DNA of 64,000 bases from Rhodoferax koreense. Lineage in GTDB: Bacteria > Pseudomonadota > Gammaproteobacteria > Burkholderiales > Burkholderiaceae_C. Below are positions 9,184-17,084 of the stretch, piece after piece. Position 1 is the first letter of the stretch, and every line of letters begins with the position of its first letter. The notes beneath the pieces are model-generated. The model saw nothing but the letters and a program-made list of their open reading frames with translations, did not search any database and was not told where the DNA came from. Location of the stretch: the NCBI RefSeq assembly GCF_001955695.1, contig NZ_CP019236.1, forward strand, positions 4,836,001 through 4,900,000, in the 5' to 3' direction. A program made the translations under genes and the position numbers.

Positions 9184-11035
9184 GGTCGGTGTTCTGGCGC
9201 CTGTCTGAAAACTCCGGTAGCCTCGCGTCCGCAGCCTGCCGGGCATGCCGCTGGAACGGCAACTTCGGCTCACGCATGAACGTCAATACCTCTGCGGCCT
9301 CCACTGGCCTGGACAGGAAGTATCCCTGCATGGCATCGCAAGGGGTCTGCGATAGTAAATCGTAAATGCCCTTGGTTTCCACACCCTCGGCCAGCACCCG
9401 ATAACCCAAGGTGTGGCCCAACGCAATCAGCGACTGCAGCAGCGTCCAGGCCCGTGCGTCTGCGACGATCGGCTTGACCAGCGATTGGTCGATCTTGATC
9501 AGATCGACCGGCAACTTCTGAAGACAAGCCAGGTTGGAATAACCGATCCCGAAGTCGTCGAGCGAAATCTGCGCGCCCATCTCACGCAGTTCGGCCAGTG
9601 CCGCGAAACTGCGCTCTCCGGTCAAGACGGCGTTTTCGGTGCACTCGACGTGCAGGTGCCGCGGGTCGATACCATGCAACGCGCAGGCGTTGCCCACGAT
9701 CTTCACGAAATTCGGATGTTCGAGGTTGCGTGCCGAAACGTTCACCGCCATCGAGATGAACAGTCCTTGCGCTTGCCACGCGGCCGTCTGCGCCAGCGCC
9801 GCGTGCAGCACCCATTCCGTCAGCAGATGGATCGTCGACGTGTTCTCGATGGCGGGAATGAATTCGGCCGGCGACACGTCGCCCCATTTTGGATGGCGCC
9901 AGCGAACCAGCGCCTCGACCGCATTGAAGCGCCTGGACCTGAAATCGAGCTTGGGCTGGTAGACCAGGCGCAGCTCTCCGCCGTTCATAGCGATCGGCAG
10001 CGCCCGCAGCATCGCGTAGCTGCGGCGGTGAACCTCATCGAAGACCGGCTGGTGCATGAGGAACGGCAACTGCCTGCGTTCGGCCAGGTGCATGGCTGAA
10101 GTTGCCTTGCGCAACACGTCGCTGGCGTCGGCCTCGCCCGACTCGTAGGTCACCGCGCCGCATTGCACTTCGAGCTCGATGGCCAGGTCGCCAACCCGAA
10201 TCGGCCGAGCCAGCGCCATCAGGATCTGGCTGATCGCGGCCGCATGCCCGGCCGTCCCGCGCCCTCGCAGCACGAATGCGAACCGGGTGTCGCTCACGTG
10301 GTACAGGGGCGACCGGCCATCCAAAATCTCCTGCAGGCGGGCTGCGATATGCCGGAGCGCGATCTCCACCGCGGTGATACCGACCGCGAGCAGCGCGCTC
10401 TGCAACCGCGCATGGTTCATGATGTCCACCAGCACCAGCGTGTGCTGCCCGGTGTCGCCTGCCAGCGCCAATTCTTCGAGGTCGACCGCCCATTGCGCGC
10501 GGTTCGGGAGCCGAGTCACATCGTGAAGACGCCCGGCCGATTGGTAGAGGTCGATCTGTGCCATGACCAGCCTGGCCAGGTCTTCCAGTTGCCTGCACTG
10601 CGCCGGTGTGAAGCTTCGGGGCCGATAGTCGATCACGCACAGGCTGCCCAGCGCATGCCCTGCCGCCGAGACCAAGGGAGCGCCAGCGTAGAAACGAATG
10701 CCGGGGCAACCCGTGACGAAGCGATTGCGATGAAACCTGTCGTCCAGCGCCGCATCCTCCACCACCAGGACCGATGGCTCCTGCACGGTGAAGGCGCAGA
10801 AAGCCGTGTTCCAGTCGGCTTCGATGAAATCCGGGCCGACGCGCGACCTGAACCGCTGCCGGTCGGCCGTGACCAGGGAAACCAATGCCGTCGGTACATC
10901 GAAGAGCTGCTCGGCAAGCCGGGTGATGCGCTCGAAACCTTCGTTTTCGGGCGAATTCGCCAAGCGCTCGGACTGCAGGGCGAACAGCCAATCGGCCTCG
11001 CCGCGTTCGGTTTGGTCGTTCAAGATGCCCTCCAT
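9176..11035 (-). CDS. GAF / degenerate GGDEF / EAL cyclic-di-GMP phosphodiesterase
   Basis: This 619-residue protein has an N-terminal GAF sensor (about 20-170), a GGDEF-like domain (about 180-335) and an EAL domain (about 345-595). In the GGDEF-like domain the signature position reads SDTRFAF, so diguanylate cyclase activity is not expected. The EAL domain keeps its catalytic set: EALVRW, VNVSARNLE, ECTEN, DDFGIGYSN, IKIDQSLV, AEGVE and MQGYFLSRP. It should hydrolyse cyclic-di-GMP to pGpG, with GAF and the dead GGDEF as regulatory parts. It is followed by the HD-GYP gene with an 8-base overlap, so two different phosphodiesterases are produced together. A large palindrome lies upstream. Confidence 0.92.
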   Translation of the reverse strand: MEGILNDQTERGEADWLFALQSERLANSPENEGFERITRLAEQLFDVPTALVSLVTADRQRFRSRVGPDFIEADWNTAFCAFTVQEPSVLVVEDAALDDRFHRNRFVTGCPGIRFYAGAPLVSAAGHALGSLCVIDYRPRSFTPAQCRQLEDLARLVMAQIDLYQSAGRLHDVTRLPNRAQWAVDLEELALAGDTGQHTLVLVDIMNHARLQSALLAVGITAVEIALRHIAARLQEILDGRSPLYHVSDTRFAFVLRGRGTAGHAAAISQILMALARPIRVGDLAIELEVQCGAVTYESGEADASDVLRKATSAMHLAERRQLPFLMHQPVFDEVHRRSYAMLRALPIAMNGGELRLVYQPKLDFRSRRFNAVEALVRWRHPKWGDVSPAEFIPAIENTSTIHLLTEWVLHAALAQTAAWQAQGLFISMAVNVSARNLEHPNFVKIVGNACALHGIDPRHLHVECTENAVLTGERSFAALAELREMGAQISLDDFGIGYSNLACLQKLPVDLIKIDQSLVKPIVADARAWTLLQSLIALGHTLGYRVLAEGVETKGIYDLLSQTPCDAMQGYFLSRPVEAAEVLTFMREPKLPFQRHARQAADARLPEFSDRRQNTDHA

Positions 11036-11356
11036 CCTCGCTCGCCCGCGCGGCTAGCGGTGACGCGGGAAAATAGCAGGGGCAGCAAAAAAATGGCTTC
11101 CATGGCGAAATCAAATCGGGTGACACAACGCGCCCAAGACAGCTCGCTGGACATCAAGGTCACACACGAACACGGCGCTGGGCGGGAAAATATACCAATT
11201 CGTCACAAGGTGACTGGTTGGTATATTTTCCATCAACACTGCTTTGAACGCTGTGACTTTTTGCTATGGAAGCGATAGTTCGCGAAGCTTCTTGCCGACG
11301 TCGGCACCCCGCGCCGACGCGTGTTTTGCCCAAGATCTATCCATGACCTCGCCTCA
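11036..11356. other. 321-base intergenic region between two c-di-GMP genes
   Basis: The stretch separates the GGDEF gene, which ends at 11357, from the EAL gene, which starts at 11035, both on the minus strand. It contains the 45-base palindrome at 11186-11230. A 12-base palindrome GCCGACGTCGGC lies at 11294-11305 and TTCGCGAA at 11279-11286. No open reading frame with coding character is seen. It should hold the promoter of the EAL/HD-GYP pair, but no -35/-10 pair stands out. Confidence 0.6.
11186..11230. repeat. 45-base concentric interrupted palindrome
   Basis: The outer arms are GAAAATATACCAA (11186-11198) and TTGGTATATTTTC (11218-11230), exact reverse complements over 13 bases. Inside them, on the same centre (11208), are GTCAC (11202-11206) and GTGAC (11210-11214) around the trinucleotide AAG. 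The three bases joining outer and inner arms are two G-U wobbles and one mismatch. The arms are AT-rich in a GC-rich genome. It lies about 150-195 bases upstream of the EAL gene start. It could be an operator for a dimeric regulator, a hairpin in the leader RNA, or a remnant of a mobile element; no uridine run follows on either strand. Confidence 0.8.
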
Positions 11357-13003
11357 TTAATTCGCCGACGAGAGATCGGGCGACTTGCGCGAATACATCG
11401 CCTCGTCGCTGCGATGCAAGGCCGACTCCACCGTGTCATCGGGCTGCACCTGGCTGATCCCGATGCTGACGGACATGCTGAGGCCAGGCGCGACCGAGCC
11501 CCATTCAAAGCCGGCGACGGCCCGCCGGATCCGCAGGCAGATGTGCTCGGCCTGCTGTTCCGTGGTGTTGTTGAACAGCACCACAAACTCGTCACCGGCC
11601 CAGCGCGCCGGAAGGTCGTCCTGCCGCATTTCGGCCGAGATGATGGCCGCCACCGTCTTGAGGACACGGTCGCCCACGCTGTGGGTAAACCGATCGTTCA
11701 CGGTCTTGAACCGGTCGACGTCGACCATCGCCACCGAAAGCGGTCGGCCCGACTGGACAGAGGCGGCGATGCGCTCTGCGAGCGATTGTTCGAAATACCT
11801 GCGGTTGGCAATGCCGGTCAACGCGTCCTCGAGGGACCACCGTTCGAACTTCTTGGACACCATGAGCGCCTGTTGCAGGTGCCGCTCGCTTTGACGGGCT
11901 CCGAGCCGCCAGGAAACCAGGGACTCGCGACTGCCCAGGCCTTCGGCCACCACGCGTCGCTCGCGCTGGCGCAGCCTCCGGTAGGCCAGGCGGACGGCGG
12001 CTTCCTGGTTCTGCCATTCATAGACTTGCGCGAGCAGCAGGTCGGCCATGCACGCGAGCTGTTCGTGCTCGACGGTCAATGCCATCTCGCGCATCGCCTT
12101 CAGCTCGTTCTCGGCGCGGGGCCAGTCTTCCTGCACCCAGGCCAGTTCGGCATGGCACCAGCGCACGAAGGAGTCGAGCCAGGTCATGCTGTCCGACAGT
12201 GAGTCGCTGGCCGCGGCGAGTACATCTCGCGCCGCAGAGAAATCACGTTGCCAGATCGCCACCAAACTCGTCGACGCGAGCGAAATGGTGCGCGCCATCG
12301 ATCGCAGCCCGGGCTGCATGGGCATCCCCTGTCCCGCGCGCTCCAGTGCCAGGCATTCCTTCATGAGGCGATCGAGCTTCCCCAGACCCTGCATCCGCCC
12401 GGTCTGGTACCTCTCGTCCACCAACCTGGCAGCCTCGACCCAGACCTGGTTGAGCCGTGGTTGGTAGATGCTCAGGGCGGGCTGGCAGCTTTGGGCGATC
12501 TGCACCGCCTTCTCGAGGGCGGCATCCGCGCGCGCATGGTCCCCGCTCCAGCAATAGGCGAGTCCGAGGCAGTTGTAGGCCGCCACGGTCTGCGGCCGCG
12601 GTGGCCCCACATCGCACAACCGCGTGGCAAGGATGGCAGCCTCGACCGCTTCCTCGTTGCGGCCCAGCAGCATGGTTACGTGCGCATAGATCGTGAGTGC
12701 ATGGGCCTCGCCGTGCTCATCGCCCAGCTGCTCGAACAGTTGGGCCGCGCGGCGTGCCGCATCGCTGGCGCGCCTGAGTTTCGAGCCGACGCGGTCGCAA
12801 TGCGCCAGGCACGCCAAGGCACGGGCCTCATAGCGGATATCGCCCTCGTCCACCGTGGCCAGTACCCAGTGCGCAAGCTCCCGGGTTCGTTCGAGCTGCC
12901 CCTCTTCCATCGCGGCGTAGGCATCGGACAGCGCATTTTCCTTGTCCAGACTCGGCTCTCCAGCGTTCACCCGCGCCAGGCCGGTCACCAAAAAGCGCCC
13001 CAT
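11357..13003 (-). CDS. Diguanylate cyclase with N-terminal TPR-like helical domain
   Basis: This 548-residue protein has a long alpha-helical N-terminus (about 20-360) with repeated TPR-like motifs such as AAMEEGQLERTRELAHW and LFEQLGDEHGEAHALTIYA, followed by a GGDEF domain (about 375-535). The signature is AGDEF at residues 469-473, a variant common in active enzymes, and RxxD (RQDD) sits five residues before it, the allosteric product-inhibition site. It should make cyclic-di-GMP from two GTP, controlled by a protein partner or an unknown signal on the TPR-like part. No membrane segment is visible. It is on the same strand as the two phosphodiesterases but 321 bases from them, so it is probably a separate transcript. 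Confidence 0.9.
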   Translation of the reverse strand: MGRFLVTGLARVNAGEPSLDKENALSDAYAAMEEGQLERTRELAHWVLATVDEGDIRYEARALACLAHCDRVGSKLRRASDAARRAAQLFEQLGDEHGEAHALTIYAHVTMLLGRNEEAVEAAILATRLCDVGPPRPQTVAAYNCLGLAYCWSGDHARADAALEKAVQIAQSCQPALSIYQPRLNQVWVEAARLVDERYQTGRMQGLGKLDRLMKECLALERAGQGMPMQPGLRSMARTISLASTSLVAIWQRDFSAARDVLAAASDSLSDSMTWLDSFVRWCHAELAWVQEDWPRAENELKAMREMALTVEHEQLACMADLLLAQVYEWQNQEAAVRLAYRRLRQRERRVVAEGLGSRESLVSWRLGARQSERHLQQALMVSKKFERWSLEDALTGIANRRYFEQSLAERIAASVQSGRPLSVAMVDVDRFKTVNDRFTHSVGDRVLKTVAAIISAEMRQDDLPARWAGDEFVVLFNNTTEQQAEHICLRIRRAVAGFEWGSVAPGLSMSVSIGISQVQPDDTVESALHRSDEAMYSRKSPDLSSAN

Positions 13004-13156
13004 CGGAGGCCGCCGTCAGACAAAGGGTCAGGCTTGAACGCCGGATTGATTCTCACAGCTTGTCCTCAAAAGAATTCCAAGAACGTTATGTTACAGATGC
13101 ATTGTAGAGGGATGATGTATTCGTCCGTGCGTTCTTTCGCGCCAGGGCAGCACAAA

Positions 13157-13240
13157 CCGGACGCACACCGAAAAGGTCCGGGAAAGGGCAAGTTTTTGCG
13201 CCATTGAATGGGGCCGAAGGCTTCACAGTCGGTGCCTTCG
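13157..13240. promoter_or_regulatory. Inverted repeats in the spacer between GGDEF and FAD oxidase genes
   Basis: The divergent spacer 13004-13273 contains CCGGAC (13157-13162) paired with GTCCGG (13176-13181), and CGAAGGC (13215-13221) paired with GCCTTCG (13234-13240). The second pair ends 33 bases before the oxidase ATG at 13274 and could form a hairpin in its leader or act as an operator. A short ORF of 31 codons (13112-13207) ends directly at the alternative ATG 13208; its ribosome binding site is poorly spaced and I do not call it a gene. Confidence 0.3.
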
Positions 13241-13273
13241 AATTACCACTCACGTCTTCATCGATCCAAACAC

Positions 13274-14890
13274 ATGCCAATTCAATTCAACCGGAAATAC
13301 AGACGCGACCTCGCCTTCTTCGCGCATTGGGACCAGCTCGACGACGCCCTCTTCGACCGCGTTCCCAGGGAACGGCTGAAGGCCGCACAGGCCCGCCTGC
13401 AGGGCTACATCGTGCTCCCCGGCGACCCCGCCTACGACAGCGACCGCAAGCTGGCCAACCCGGTGTTCGATGCCTATCCCACCGTGATCATCTATTGCGA
13501 GGTGGAAAGCGATGTCGCCATCGCGCTGGAGCTCGCGCGCGGGCAGAAGCTACCGTTCACGGTGCGCTCGGGCGGGCACTGCACGGCCGGGTTCTCTGCC
13601 GGTGCCGGTGCCTTGATCGACGTGAGCCACCTCGATGACGCCACCGTCGACGTGGCGCAGGCGATCGCCACGGTGGGCACCGGCTGCCCGTTCAAGAAGT
13701 TCGACAGCGTCCTGGCGGCCTGCGGGCTGCACGTGCCGGGCGGCGAGTGCGAGGACGTGTGCATCGGCGGCTTCATGCAGGGCGGCGGATACGGATTCAC
13801 CTCGGTGACCTATGGCATGAACTGCGACAACGTGATCGACTTCCGCATGATGCTGGCCGATGGCCAGATCGTCACCGCCAGCGAAACGGAGAACGCCGAC
13901 CTCTGGTGGGCGGTGCGCGGCGGCACCGGCGGTAACTTCGGCGTGCTGCTGACGGTGCGCTATCGCCTGGTTCCCCTCGGCGCCGTGTTCGGATGGGCGC
14001 TGATCTGGCCCCTGCAGACCGAACCGGACTTCGAGAATGCGACCGACGCACTGATGACGCTCCAATCCCGCTACATGCTCGAGAACCTCGACCCCGCGTT
14101 GAACATCCAGGTCTCCCTGTGCTTCCAGCCCGGCACCACGGCCAACCTGCCGTCCGACACGCCGCTGCAGCCCTACCTGATGGTGCGCGGGCTGTATGTG
14201 GGCTCCGCGTCGGACGGCCAGGCCGCGATCCAGCCCTTGTGTGATCTGCCGGGTGTGATCCTGCAGTGGTCCAAGATGGACAGTTTCTTCACCCTCAACG
14301 ATGAGCTCCTGAACGTCCCGTACAGCATGCCCTGGTTCCCGCCGGAGGTGACGTCGCCCCCGTGCGAGGACAAGGCGTCCCGCTACGTCAGCCGGCCACT
14401 CACCCCGTCCGAGTGGCGCGGCCTGCTGGACTACTTCGTGTCGTCTCCGAACACCTGGTCCTACTTCTACATGGAGTTCTACGGTGGCGCCATCAACGCC
14501 TATCGGCGCGACGGCAACGCCTTCGTGCACCGCCATGCGGCATTCAATGCGGTGCTGGACGTGTTCTGGCTCGACGAGGTCGACCGTCCCGCGGCAGAGA
14601 ACTTCCTGCTGGGGTGGATGGACTACATGGCACCGATGTGGAACGGCGAGATCTACCAGAACTACCCGCGCCTGGACGAGCCCGCCTACGGTGCACGCTA
14701 TTGGGCCGACGCGCAGGCCGGCCTGTATGCGGTCAAGACCAAGTACGACCCGAGCCACGCATTCACCTTTGCGCAGGAGGTACGGCCGCCCCCGTTGGAA
14801 GGCCAGACCACCGCGCCGGCCACGATGCCGGCTGGGGTGAAGCGCGCGCTGAGCGAGCCGATTGCCTACGCGCAGCCGCCTGGCGCGTGA
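13274..14890 (+). CDS. FAD-linked oxidase with berberine-bridge (BBE) C-terminus
   Basis: This 538-residue flavoprotein has an FAD_binding_4 domain (about 60-230) and ends with the BBE segment (NYPRLDEPAYGARYWADAQAGLYAVKTKYDP). The histidine in RSGGHCTAGFS and the cysteine in GGECEDVCIGG are at the two positions that in this family can tether FAD covalently, so bicovalent flavin is possible. Relatives oxidise sugars, oligosaccharides or alkaloid-like compounds with oxygen. No signal peptide is visible, so it is probably cytoplasmic. The ATG at 13274 was chosen because the added 22 residues from an ATG at 13208 have no homologous look; neither has a strong ribosome binding site. The LysR gene downstream may regulate it. 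Confidence 0.85.
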   Translation: MPIQFNRKYRRDLAFFAHWDQLDDALFDRVPRERLKAAQARLQGYIVLPGDPAYDSDRKLANPVFDAYPTVIIYCEVESDVAIALELARGQKLPFTVRSGGHCTAGFSAGAGALIDVSHLDDATVDVAQAIATVGTGCPFKKFDSVLAACGLHVPGGECEDVCIGGFMQGGGYGFTSVTYGMNCDNVIDFRMMLADGQIVTASETENADLWWAVRGGTGGNFGVLLTVRYRLVPLGAVFGWALIWPLQTEPDFENATDALMTLQSRYMLENLDPALNIQVSLCFQPGTTANLPSDTPLQPYLMVRGLYVGSASDGQAAIQPLCDLPGVILQWSKMDSFFTLNDELLNVPYSMPWFPPEVTSPPCEDKASRYVSRPLTPSEWRGLLDYFVSSPNTWSYFYMEFYGGAINAYRRDGNAFVHRHAAFNAVLDVFWLDEVDRPAAENFLLGWMDYMAPMWNGEIYQNYPRLDEPAYGARYWADAQAGLYAVKTKYDPSHAFTFAQEVRPPPLEGQTTAPATMPAGVKRALSEPIAYAQPPGA

Positions 14891-14971
14891 CCCACGCCCT
14901 TTCCGCCATCCAGCGGGACCACCATGGCGCGATGCACATCGCTCGCGCATGATTTTTGCTGAAAGAATGGG

Positions 14972-15988
14972 ATGAAAAACGCCTCCCAGAGACTGACGGC
15001 TGCGCTCAGGCTGCGCCAGTTCGAGCTGATCTGCACGCTGTCCGACACCGGCAACATGCGTGCGGCGGCACAGCGGCTGCACATCACGACGGCGGCCGTC
15101 AGCAAGGGCCTGCATGAAATCGAGTCCCTGTTCGGCGTGGAGATGTTCCATCGCCTGCCGCGCGGGGTGGTGCCCACCGCCACCGGTGCGTTGATTGTCC
15201 AGCGCGCACGCGTGATGCTGAACGAAGTCGCCGCGCTGTCGGACGAGATCGCAGCCAGTGATCCGGGTGCGAACGACGTCCTCAAGATCGGGGCGCCCCC
15301 GTTCATCGCATGGACGCTGATCCCGAGGCTGCTCAGCGACATGGCCGCCGAAGGCCGGAACCCGCGCGTGAGCATCGTGGAAGGCCGGCTCGCGGACATC
15401 GGTCGCCAGCTCGAAGCCGGCGAGATCGATGTGCTCGTGACCATGAACTCACCCTCCGAACTGGGCGGACTCAAGCCCGACGGCTTCGTGATCGAACAGA
15501 TCGGCCTCGAAAGCTGGACCGTGGTCTGTGCACCCACGCATCCCCTGGCATTGGCCCCCCAAGGCCCGACGAGGACCTGGGCCGATCTCGCCAGCGAGAA
15601 ATGGGTGCTGCCGCCGCGGCCGACCAACTCCCGCATGATGCTCGACCACGTCTTCGCGCAGCACGGCTTGCGGCAGGTGATCCCGCACCTGGAAGCGATG
15701 AACGCCATCACCCATCTGCAGTTGGCGCAACAGGGCCTGGGCATCACGCTGGCCGCCAGCAGCGTCGTGGCGGAACGGCTTCAAAGCGGAAGCCTCGTCG
15801 AGATTGCAGTGGAAGATCCACCGCCGCCGGTGCCCATCGTCCTGGTCTACCGGCTCAAGGCGGCTTACAAAGGGAACCTGGCGGCGCTCTGTGCGTCGGC
15901 GCAGCGCCTGCGCAACGAAGCAACATCGGTGGTGCGCAAGGAGAGCGCGGACATCAGGAAATTCTCGTCCCGGAAATCCCGCCCGTAG
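14972..15988 (+). CDS. LysR-family transcriptional regulator
   Basis: This 338-residue regulator has an N-terminal helix-turn-helix (about 12-70; ICTLSDTGNMRAAAQRLHITTAAVSKGLHEIE) and a periplasmic-binding-like effector domain (about 100-300). The C-terminal tail is about 25 residues longer than usual and strongly basic (NEATSVVRKESADIRKFSSRKSRP). That tail is encoded in the 124 bases that overlap the convergent opine-dehydrogenase-like gene. It starts 81 bases after the FAD oxidase on the same strand. Its target may be that oxidase or the convergent genes; the sequence does not say which. Confidence 0.9.
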   Translation: MKNASQRLTAALRLRQFELICTLSDTGNMRAAAQRLHITTAAVSKGLHEIESLFGVEMFHRLPRGVVPTATGALIVQRARVMLNEVAALSDEIAASDPGANDVLKIGAPPFIAWTLIPRLLSDMAAEGRNPRVSIVEGRLADIGRQLEAGEIDVLVTMNSPSELGGLKPDGFVIEQIGLESWTVVCAPTHPLALAPQGPTRTWADLASEKWVLPPRPTNSRMMLDHVFAQHGLRQVIPHLEAMNAITHLQLAQQGLGITLAASSVVAERLQSGSLVEIAVEDPPPPVPIVLVYRLKAAYKGNLAALCASAQRLRNEATSVVRKESADIRKFSSRKSRP

Positions 15989-16995
15989 GCGAATGCCAGC
16001 AACGTGATGCAAGACGACAGCATCGGCGTCTCGACCTGCGCCAAAGCGGCGAGTGCCTCCAGAAAAGCCAGGCCGAACGGACCATCTTCGAGCACGTAGC
16101 GGTGGTCCAGATGGGTGGGCCCATGGGGTCCCATGCCGCGGGCGTGGATCAGCGCCGCCATCGTGTGCAGCGAAGCGACCGGGACCTGGTACGAACGGCT
16201 GTAGTGTTCCTTGAGCGAAGGCAGCTCGAACGCAAAAGCCTGCGCCACGGCCAGCCTCTCGCGGTCCAGCGCCTCCGCGATACGCCCCACCACCGGCGAG
16301 AAGCATCCGAACAGCGGCCAGGCCTCGCCCAGGTCCATGCGCGTGAGGTTCGGAATGACTTCGGCGGCGTGGGCGATGGGATTGATGTTGGCCAGGGTGG
16401 GCACGAGCAGGTTGTCCGCCAGTGCGAACCGGTCGCCCAGCAGCCTCTGGCAGAGCGCGAGCGCGCTGGCGGCATGGCCCGCTCCCTTGGCCGCGAGGTC
16501 GATGCGCTCGCGCAGCGGGTTGACATGCAGCGTCCCGGCAGAAAGGAAATGCGCCGTGGTCACCGTGGTTCCCCAGCCCGCGACCTGGACGGACTGCCCG
16601 TGCGACTGCGCAGACTCCTGGATCCACAACGGACACAAGGAAAGCGAGCCGCTGACGATCAGGGTCTGTCCATTGCGCCAGAGCCGGTTCAAGGGGGCCA
16701 GGACATCGGCGTAGGCATTGCCGGGAAGACAGACGATGACCACACCGAAGTCGGCGAGCGCCGAGGGTTCGGCGAGAAAGCTCAGTTCGAATTTGCCGGT
16801 CATGGCCCCGACGCAGGAGAGTTGGGCTTTGCCCTCGCGGGGCTCCAGGTGCGATGCGCGAGGCGCCCAGAGACGGACGCGGTGTCCGCGGGCCATGAGA
16901 TACGCCGCCGTTGCGCAGCCGATGGCGCCGGCCCCGATGACGGCCACGTCGACCGGCGCAGCAGCGCGGGCGGGCACAGTGGTTGGATTGGTCAT
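15865..16995 (-). CDS. NAD/NADP octopine/nopaline dehydrogenase-family protein
   Basis: This 376-residue protein begins with a Rossmann fold (VAVIGAGAIGCATAAYLMARGHRV, residues about 16-40). The C-terminal part (about 190-330) has the opine-dehydrogenase features NINPIAHAAEVIPN and the histidine-containing GPHGPTHLDHRYVLED. Family members reductively condense an amino acid with a 2-oxoacid, or run the reverse reaction to break down opines. The gene follows the Bug receptor on the same strand, separated by an 89-base spacer with a repeat, so uptake and oxidation of an opine-like compound is a reasonable guess. The 3' end overlaps the convergent LysR gene by 124 bases. Confidence 0.82.
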   Translation of the reverse strand: MTNPTTVPARAAAPVDVAVIGAGAIGCATAAYLMARGHRVRLWAPRASHLEPREGKAQLSCVGAMTGKFELSFLAEPSALADFGVVIVCLPGNAYADVLAPLNRLWRNGQTLIVSGSLSLCPLWIQESAQSHGQSVQVAGWGTTVTTAHFLSAGTLHVNPLRERIDLAAKGAGHAASALALCQRLLGDRFALADNLLVPTLANINPIAHAAEVIPNLTRMDLGEAWPLFGCFSPVVGRIAEALDRERLAVAQAFAFELPSLKEHYSRSYQVPVASLHTMAALIHARGMGPHGPTHLDHRYVLEDGPFGLAFLEALAALAQVETPMLSSCITLLAFAYGRDFRDENFLMSALSLRTTDVASLRRRCADAQSAARFPL

Positions 16996-17001
16996 GTCAA
17001 T

Positions 17002-17075
17002 GGCGCCCGGCCGCCCGAAGGCGCTGACGCGCCCCCTCGGGGGCCAGCGATACGCGAAGCGATGAGCGTGGGGGT
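17002..17075. repeat. Intergenic GC-rich repeat of the type seen in Comamonadaceae
   Basis: The spacer between the Bug receptor and the opine-dehydrogenase-like gene contains GGCGCCCGGCCGCCCGAAGG, then the hairpin GCCCCC-TC-GGGGGC at 17031-17044, then CAGCGATACGCGAAGCGATG and GCGTGGGGG. From memory, segments with a CCCCCACGC block, a CGAAGCG-type block, a CCCCGAGGGGG hairpin and a GCCTTCGGGCGG block recur between genes in Comamonadaceae genomes. Only one copy is seen here. It may act as an attenuator or transcript-end structure within the operon. Confidence 0.55.
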
Positions 17076-17084
17076 TGTTTCATG

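Noticed and set aside
11186..11230. Reading the 45-base palindrome as an intrinsic terminator of the GGDEF gene
   Set aside because: No U run follows the stem on the minus strand, and it lies about 127 bases beyond the stop.
13112..13207. 31-codon ORF abutting an alternative start of the BBE oxidase
   Set aside because: The possible ribosome binding site is too close to the ATG and the peptide is low in coding character; unlike the leader at 36927 there is no strong support.
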